Below the pieces are notes generated by a model. It was given only the letters and a program-made list of their open reading frames with translations. It did no database searches and was not told where the DNA came from. A stretch of DNA of 36,542 nucleotides, from positions 1-36,542 of the forward strand of contig NZ_JAFCJZ010000040.1 in NCBI RefSeq assembly GCF_018130765.1, written 5' to 3'. The position numbers were made by a program, and so were the translations under genes. Shown here in pieces: positions 32,568-36,542 of the stretch (position 1 is its first letter; the number at the start of each line of letters is the position of its first letter). This DNA is from Bradyrhizobium iriomotense. GTDB lineage: Bacteria; Pseudomonadota; Alphaproteobacteria; Rhizobiales; Xanthobacteraceae.

Positions 32568-32585
32568 AGATGTGCCTCCACATAG

Positions 32586-33404
32586 TCATGCGGCGTGTCC
32601 CTGAAGTCCCTGATCGTTGCGCAGGGCCGCTCTTGCAAATTGCTCAATCGCGTCAAGCGTCGCCCCCGGCGCTTCACGATGCGGGGAATGGCCCGCGTCT
32701 GAAATGACTTTAATATCGACCGGACAATAACACTCTTCCTGCGCAATTTCGACCTGGCGCAATGTCCCATATTGGTCGTCGACGCCTTGCAGGACCATGA
32801 CGGGAACGCGGATGTAGGCGAGATATTCCGAGATATCCCAGTCGCGGAATTTCGGATCGAGCCAGGCCCCGTTCCAGCCGTAGAAGGCGTTGTCGACATC
32901 CTTGTGCCAGCGCGCGAGCTTTGCCTTGAGGTCTGTGGTCTCGTACGTCGCCTTGATCGCGGCGATTGATGTCACCGATATGTCCTCGACGATGAAATGC
33001 GGTGCGATCAGCACGAGGCCGCTCAGGCGGTGATCCTGATGCGCGCCGGCATAGATCGTCGCGATCGAGGCCCCGTCAGAATGGCCGAGCAACAGGCCGC
33101 GCTTGAAGCCGATCGCGTCGAGGAGCTTCGGCAGCACGTCCAGCGCCTCGCGCTGCATGTAGTCGAGCGGCCGCGGCAGCGCGACCGGGCTCGACTGGCC
33201 ATAGCCCGCGCGCGAATAGACGAAGATGCCGGCGCCGGTCGCCTGCTGCAACTTTTCGGGGAAGTCGCCCCAGAGACCGACCGAGCCGAGGCCTTCATGC
33301 AGCATGACGATGGTGGGCGCGTCCGCGACTTGCGGCGCCAGCCATTTGTATTCGAGGCTGGCACCGCCGATGCTGAGGAAGCCGGTGGGGGTGAGGTTGG
33401 TCAT
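32586..33404 (-). CDS. Alpha/beta hydrolase in the box cluster
   Basis: The 272-residue protein is a single-domain alpha/beta hydrolase. The oxyanion segment is LHEGLGSVGLWGDFPEKL near 35-52. The nucleophile is S109 in LLLGHSDGAS, the acid probably in QGVDDQYG near 223, and the histidine in SDAGHSPH near 245. The family suggests cleavage of an ester or thioester. Position beside benzoate genes allows an acyl-CoA thioesterase or substrate-hydrolysis role, for instance releasing stalled CoA esters or freeing benzoate from esters. The ATG at 33404 (MTNLTPTGF) is the normal family start. Confidence 0.87.
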   Translation of the reverse strand: MTNLTPTGFLSIGGASLEYKWLAPQVADAPTIVMLHEGLGSVGLWGDFPEKLQQATGAGIFVYSRAGYGQSSPVALPRPLDYMQREALDVLPKLLDAIGFKRGLLLGHSDGASIATIYAGAHQDHRLSGLVLIAPHFIVEDISVTSIAAIKATYETTDLKAKLARWHKDVDNAFYGWNGAWLDPKFRDWDISEYLAYIRVPVMVLQGVDDQYGTLRQVEIAQEECYCPVDIKVISDAGHSPHREAPGATLDAIEQFARAALRNDQGLQGHAA

Positions 33405-33465
33405 GCTGTCACTCTTCTTCCGTCGTATCCAACGTGGGACGCGATCACGCGCCACACGCTCAGTC

Positions 33466-33613
33466 GTTCCCTCCCCCCTTGCGGGGGAGGGCTAGGGAGA
33501 GGGGTGCCACACGGGGACTCGCGGTGTGACGAAGAACGTAGCGCGCGCGACGACGAATACCGTTTGCTGGGCTACCCCTCTCCCCCGCCCTCCCCCGCAA
33601 GGGGGGAGGGAGC
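33466..33613. repeat. Palindromic intergenic repeat, type E (copy 1)
   Basis: CCCTCCCCCCTTGCGGGGGA with GGGCTAGGGAGAGGGG is inverted at the right end as CCCCTCTCCCCCGCCCTCCC and GCAAGGGGGGAGGGAG. The centre includes ACACGGGGACTC, shared with copy 2 at 36279-36414. It lies between the ligase stop and the alpha/beta hydrolase start. Confidence 0.85.
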
Positions 33614-33662
33614 GCAGTGGAGATTGCCGCCATTGCATGAGTTATGCGCTGCACGGTCACAC

Positions 33663-35210
33663 TCAATTCGCCCCTTCCCGCAGCTTGAACCGCTGGATCT
33701 TGCCCGTCGCCGTCTTCGGCAGCGACTCCACCACGTCGATCCAGCGCGGATATTTCCACGGGCCGATCTTCTGCTTGACGTGCTCCTTCAGCATCTCCTG
33801 CAGCTCCGTCGTCTTTGCACCGGGGCGCAGCACGACGTAGGCCTTCGGCTTCAAGAGCCCTTCCGGATCGGCCTCGGGCACGACGGCAGCTTCCAGCACG
33901 GCCGGATGCGTGATCAGCGCGCTCTCGACCTCGAAGGGCGAGACCCAGATGCCGGAGACCTTGAACATGTCGTCGGCGCGGCCGCAGAAAGTGTAGCGGC
34001 CCTCCGTGTCGCGAATGTATTTGTCGCCGGTGCGGGTCCACGGGCCCTCGAAGGTGCGGCGGCTCTTGTGGCGCTGGTTCCAGTAGCCCTCGCCGGCCGA
34101 GGGCGCGTCGACCAGGAGCTCGCCAACCTCGCCGTCGGCGACGTCCTGACCGGCCTCGTTGACGAGCCGCACGGCGTAGCCCGGCACGGGCTTGCCGGAC
34201 GAGCCGTATTTGATGTCGCCGGGAGCGTTCGACAGGAAGATGTGCAACAGCTCGGTCGAGCCGACGCCGTCGAGAATGTCGACGCCGAACCGCGCCTTCC
34301 AGCTGTTGCCAACGGATTCCGGCAGCGCCTCGCCGGCGGAGGTGCAGATGCGCAAGGCCTTGCCACCGCGCTCGCCCTTCATCGCCTCGTCGTTGAGCAT
34401 CGCCGCGAACAGCGTCGGCACGCCGTAGAAGATGGAAGGGTTGTAGCGGTTCATCAGGTCGAACATGCGCGCCGGCGTCGGCCGCTCGCTGTTCAGGATC
34501 ACGCTGGCGCCGACCGACATCGGGAAGGTCAGCGCATTGCCGAGACCATAGGCGAAGAACAATTTTGCCGCGGACAGGCACACGTCGCTCTCGCGGATAC
34601 CGAGCACCTGCTTGGCGTAGGTGTCCGCGGTCGCCTGCAGATTCGAATGCAGATGGCGCACGCCCTTGGGCATGCCGGTCGAGCCTGACGAGTACAGCCA
34701 GAACGCCGGCTCGTCGGGGTGCGTCGCGGCGGTGGCGAACTGGTCGCTCTCGCCGGCGATCTCCTCCGCAAGCTGCTTGTGGCCATTCTGCTTGGCGCCG
34801 GAGACCACGACATGCTCGAGATCCGGCATGCGGCCGACCACGTCCTTGATGACGGGATAGAGCGCCTCCGACACGAACAGCACGCGGGCGCGACAGTCGG
34901 CGAGAATGTAGGCGTACTGGTCGGCGGTGAGCAGCGTGTTGAGCGGCACCGGCACGATGCCGGCGCGGATCGCGCCCAGGAACACGATCGGGAAGTCGAC
35001 CGTATCCAGCATGATCATCGCAACGCGCTCCTCGCGGCGGACGCCGAGCCGGCGCAGCATGTTGGCGGCGCGGCGGGTCTGTTGCTGGAGCTCGCCATAG
35101 GTGAGCCGCGAGACGGTGTCGTCGAAGACGAGCTTGTTGCCACGCCCCTCCTCGACGTTACGGTCGAGCAGCCAGGTCACCGCGTTATAGGATCCCTCGC
35201 TCACGGACAT
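33663..35210 (-). CDS. bclA: Benzoate-CoA ligase
   Basis: The enzyme activates benzoate with ATP and CoA to benzoyl-CoA, the substrate of BoxAB. The 515-residue product is an AMP-forming acyl-CoA ligase. The P-loop is LYSSGSTGMPKGVRHLH near 171-187. KLFFAYGLGNALTFPM near 215 is typical of benzoate-CoA ligases. DGVGSTELLHIFLSN near 310-324 and TGDKYIRD near 402 follow. The catalytic lysine lies in TATGKIQRFKLRE near 500. The ATG at 35210 closely follows GGGGGAG. It is divergent from boxR across a 129-base regulatory region. Symbols bclA or badA are both used for this enzyme. Confidence 0.94.
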   Translation of the reverse strand: MSVSEGSYNAVTWLLDRNVEEGRGNKLVFDDTVSRLTYGELQQQTRRAANMLRRLGVRREERVAMIMLDTVDFPIVFLGAIRAGIVPVPLNTLLTADQYAYILADCRARVLFVSEALYPVIKDVVGRMPDLEHVVVSGAKQNGHKQLAEEIAGESDQFATAATHPDEPAFWLYSSGSTGMPKGVRHLHSNLQATADTYAKQVLGIRESDVCLSAAKLFFAYGLGNALTFPMSVGASVILNSERPTPARMFDLMNRYNPSIFYGVPTLFAAMLNDEAMKGERGGKALRICTSAGEALPESVGNSWKARFGVDILDGVGSTELLHIFLSNAPGDIKYGSSGKPVPGYAVRLVNEAGQDVADGEVGELLVDAPSAGEGYWNQRHKSRRTFEGPWTRTGDKYIRDTEGRYTFCGRADDMFKVSGIWVSPFEVESALITHPAVLEAAVVPEADPEGLLKPKAYVVLRPGAKTTELQEMLKEHVKQKIGPWKYPRWIDVVESLPKTATGKIQRFKLREGAN

Positions 35211-35224
35211 CTCCCCCGAATTTA

Positions 35225-35236
35225 GAATTATAATTC
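35225..35236. promoter_or_regulatory. AT-rich palindrome in the ligase leader
   Basis: GAATTATAATTC is a perfect 12-base palindrome, 15 bases before the ligase start in otherwise GC-rich DNA. On the minus strand it contains TATAAT, so it may be the ligase -10 region, a regulator site, or both. Confidence 0.4.
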
Positions 35237-35257
35237 ATAGAAAGACACTCCGGCGGC

Positions 35258-35290
35258 TTGCTGTCAATGCCAGCAGGCACTATGTTTCAT
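35258..35290 (+). promoter_or_regulatory. Candidate boxR promoter with shared box motif over its -10
   Basis: TTGCTG (35258-35263) and TATGTT (35281-35286) are 17 bases apart. The motif GCACTATGTTTCAT (35277-35290), shared with the boxC upstream region, covers the -10. This arrangement fits repression of boxR by its own product. A minus-strand TTGACA (35267-35262) could be a ligase -35. Confidence 0.5.
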
Positions 35291-35339
35291 TAAAACGCGC
35301 CGCAGGACCTTTCAAGAAGGCATCCGCTAAAGAAGGCTC

Positions 35340-36248
35340 ATGACCGACAGTCCCGACGCCGAATCCCGCTTCCTCGAACAACTCGGCCAGCGTGTGCGCA
35401 CCATGCGCGCGCTGCGCGGCATGTCGCGAAAAGTGCTCGCCAAGGTGTCAGGGATTTCGGAGCGCTACATCGCGCAGCTCGAGAGCGGCAAGGGCAACGT
35501 CTCCATCGTGCTGCTGCGCCGCGTCTCCGGCGCGATGGGCGCGCATCTCGAAGACCTGCTTCCCTCAGCCGATCCGACGCCGGACTGGCAGATGTTTCGT
35601 GATCTCTTGCGCAAGGCGACGCCTGCGCAGATCGCGCAGGCAAAAGACCTGCTCACTGGGGGCAGCGCATCCGCGCCGCGACGCGCGCCGTTCTGCGGCA
35701 TCGCGCTGATTGGCCTGCGCGGCGCCGGCAAGTCGACGCTCGGCCGGATGCTGGCGAAGAAGATCGGCTGGAGCTTTGTCGAGCTCAACAAGGAGGTCGA
35801 GCAGCAGAACGGGCTCTCGGTCGCCGAGATCATCGCGCTCTACGGCCAGGAAGGCTTTCGCCGCATGGAGCAAGCGGCGCTACAACAGCTGCTGGCGCGC
35901 AACGAGCTGATGGTGCTGGCGACCGGCGGCGGCATCGTGTCGGAGCCTTTGACCTTCGACCAGATCCTGACCTCGTTCTACACGATCTGGCTGAAGGCCG
36001 AGCCCGAGGAGCACATGGCGCGCGTGCGCCGCCAGGGCGATCTGCGCCCGATGGCGGATGATCGCTCGGCGATGACAGAGCTGCGCAACATCCTGCTCAG
36101 CCGCGAGCCGCTGTATTCGCGCGCGACGGCGGTGGTGGATACGGCGGGGCTGTCGGTCGATGCCGCGGCTGCGCGCCTGATCGACGCGGTGCGGCCGGTG
36201 CTGCAGAACGAAGCCCGCAGCTTCGGGCTGCGCAGCGTGGCGCTGTAA
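35340..36248 (+). CDS. boxR: Benzoyl-CoA-responsive repressor BoxR
   Basis: BoxR-type regulators repress box genes until benzoyl-CoA binds. The 302-residue protein fuses an XRE helix-turn-helix (about 11-75, QRVRTMRALRGMSRKVLAKV, then SERYIAQLESGKGNVSI) to a shikimate-kinase-like domain (about 120-290). That domain keeps a Walker A loop GLRGAGKST near 128-136. LNKEVEQQNGLSVAEIIALYG and ATGGGIVSEP follow, as in shikimate kinases. The domain is known to serve as the benzoyl-CoA sensor rather than an enzyme. The ATG at 35340 follows AAAGAAGG. It is divergent from the ligase gene and probably self-regulated. Confidence 0.95.
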   Translation: MTDSPDAESRFLEQLGQRVRTMRALRGMSRKVLAKVSGISERYIAQLESGKGNVSIVLLRRVSGAMGAHLEDLLPSADPTPDWQMFRDLLRKATPAQIAQAKDLLTGGSASAPRRAPFCGIALIGLRGAGKSTLGRMLAKKIGWSFVELNKEVEQQNGLSVAEIIALYGQEGFRRMEQAALQQLLARNELMVLATGGGIVSEPLTFDQILTSFYTIWLKAEPEEHMARVRRQGDLRPMADDRSAMTELRNILLSREPLYSRATAVVDTAGLSVDAAAARLIDAVRPVLQNEARSFGLRSVAL

Positions 36249-36278
36249 GGCAAACAGCCAGCTCCGATCCTCGCTGCG

Positions 36279-36414
36279 TTCCCTCCCCCCTTGCGGGGGA
36301 GGGTTAGGGAGAGGGGTCCACACGGGGACTCCATCGTTCGCGCAACGCGCTTCTTCTTCGCAACACAAACACCTTTTCCTGGGCTACCCCTCTCCCCCGC
36401 CCTCCCCCGCAAGG
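36279..36414. repeat. Palindromic intergenic repeat, type E (copy 2, right end cut short)
   Basis: The left side TTCCCTCCCCCCTTGCGGGG and the internal CACACGGGGACTC match copy 1. The right arm runs to CCTCCCCCGCAAGG and then departs (TAGGG instead of GGGGAGGGAG). The break is about six bases from the stop codon of the partial gene that follows. Confidence 0.83.
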
Positions 36415-36419
36415 TAGGG

Positions 36420-36542
36420 CTATCGCATATGGGCAAGGACGGTGAGGAGGAAGTCGTTATTCCATCTCGCCTGGAGCATTTTGTGGCTGATGCGGGCCGG
36501 ACCAGGCGTGGCTTGCAGGGCATTGATGGCCAGCTTGCGGAT
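36420..36542 (-). CDS. 3' end of an unidentified gene (partial)
   Basis: On the minus strand the frame entering at the window edge stays open for 40 codons and ends in TAG at 36420-36422. The peptide ends ...MLQARWNNDFLLTVLAHMR, and codon third positions are mostly G or C, as in nearby genes. The frame is short and nothing is recognised, so it may be the C terminus of a real gene running beyond the window or chance. It is convergent with boxR. Confidence 0.4.
   Translation of the reverse strand: MRKLAINALQATPGPARISHKMLQARWNNDFLLTVLAHMR

Noticed and set aside
33466..33613. Type E repeat as an insertion sequence
   Set aside because: It has inverted ends but is only about 148 bases and encodes no transposase; it may at most be a non-autonomous element.

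Overview
The window is a chromosomal segment from an alphaproteobacterium of the Rhizobiales, most likely Bradyrhizobium or a close relative. This rests on very high GC content, a GcrA cell-cycle regulator, a SAM-II riboswitch ahead of metZ, an argD-argF-hslO cluster, an OpgC protein, an aerobic benzoyl-CoA (box) cluster, and many long palindromic intergenic repeats of the kind scattered through Bradyrhizobium genomes. No search could be run, so the genus is an inference. I saw no rRNA, tRNA, CRISPR array, transposase or prophage.

Left part (1-4915): a SRPBCC-fold protein, a Met/Gly-rich exported protein, a Ser-rich protein built of duplicated modules, a MATE exporter and an unrecognised 350-residue protein. 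Next, 4916-7474 holds a double-length dCTP deaminase divergent from metZ. metZ is preceded by a promoter, a SAM-II aptamer and overlapping candidate antiterminator/terminator hairpins. At 7599-10633 a minus-strand operon encodes OpgC and two secreted SGNH-like proteins, one of which has lost its catalytic residues. At 10842-15790 come apaG, hslO, argF, argD and gcrA.

Central part (16060-26217): a complete phosphate-starvation operon on the minus strand in the order phoR, pstS, pstC, pstA, pstB, phoU, phoB, with a good Pho box ahead of pstS. Upstream of phoR lie a UPF0104-type membrane protein, a small membrane protein, and a BON/OmpA-domain envelope protein.

Right part (26217-36542): a polysaccharide deacetylase, an SDR dehydrogenase sitting between two copies of one repeat, and a benzoate-degradation cluster. 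The ligase makes benzoyl-CoA, BoxB epoxidises it, BoxC cleaves the ring, and BoxR (divergent from the ligase) is the expected benzoyl-CoA-responsive repressor. An alpha/beta hydrolase and a DUF309 protein lie between. BoxA and BoxD are not in the window. The last 123 bases hold the 3' end of an unidentified minus-strand gene.

At least six kinds of palindromic repeat occupy nearly all the larger intergenic gaps. The points most worth following are the pseudoenzyme in the OpgC operon, the metZ leader, the GANTC cluster before gcrA, and two candidate regulatory motifs in the box cluster.
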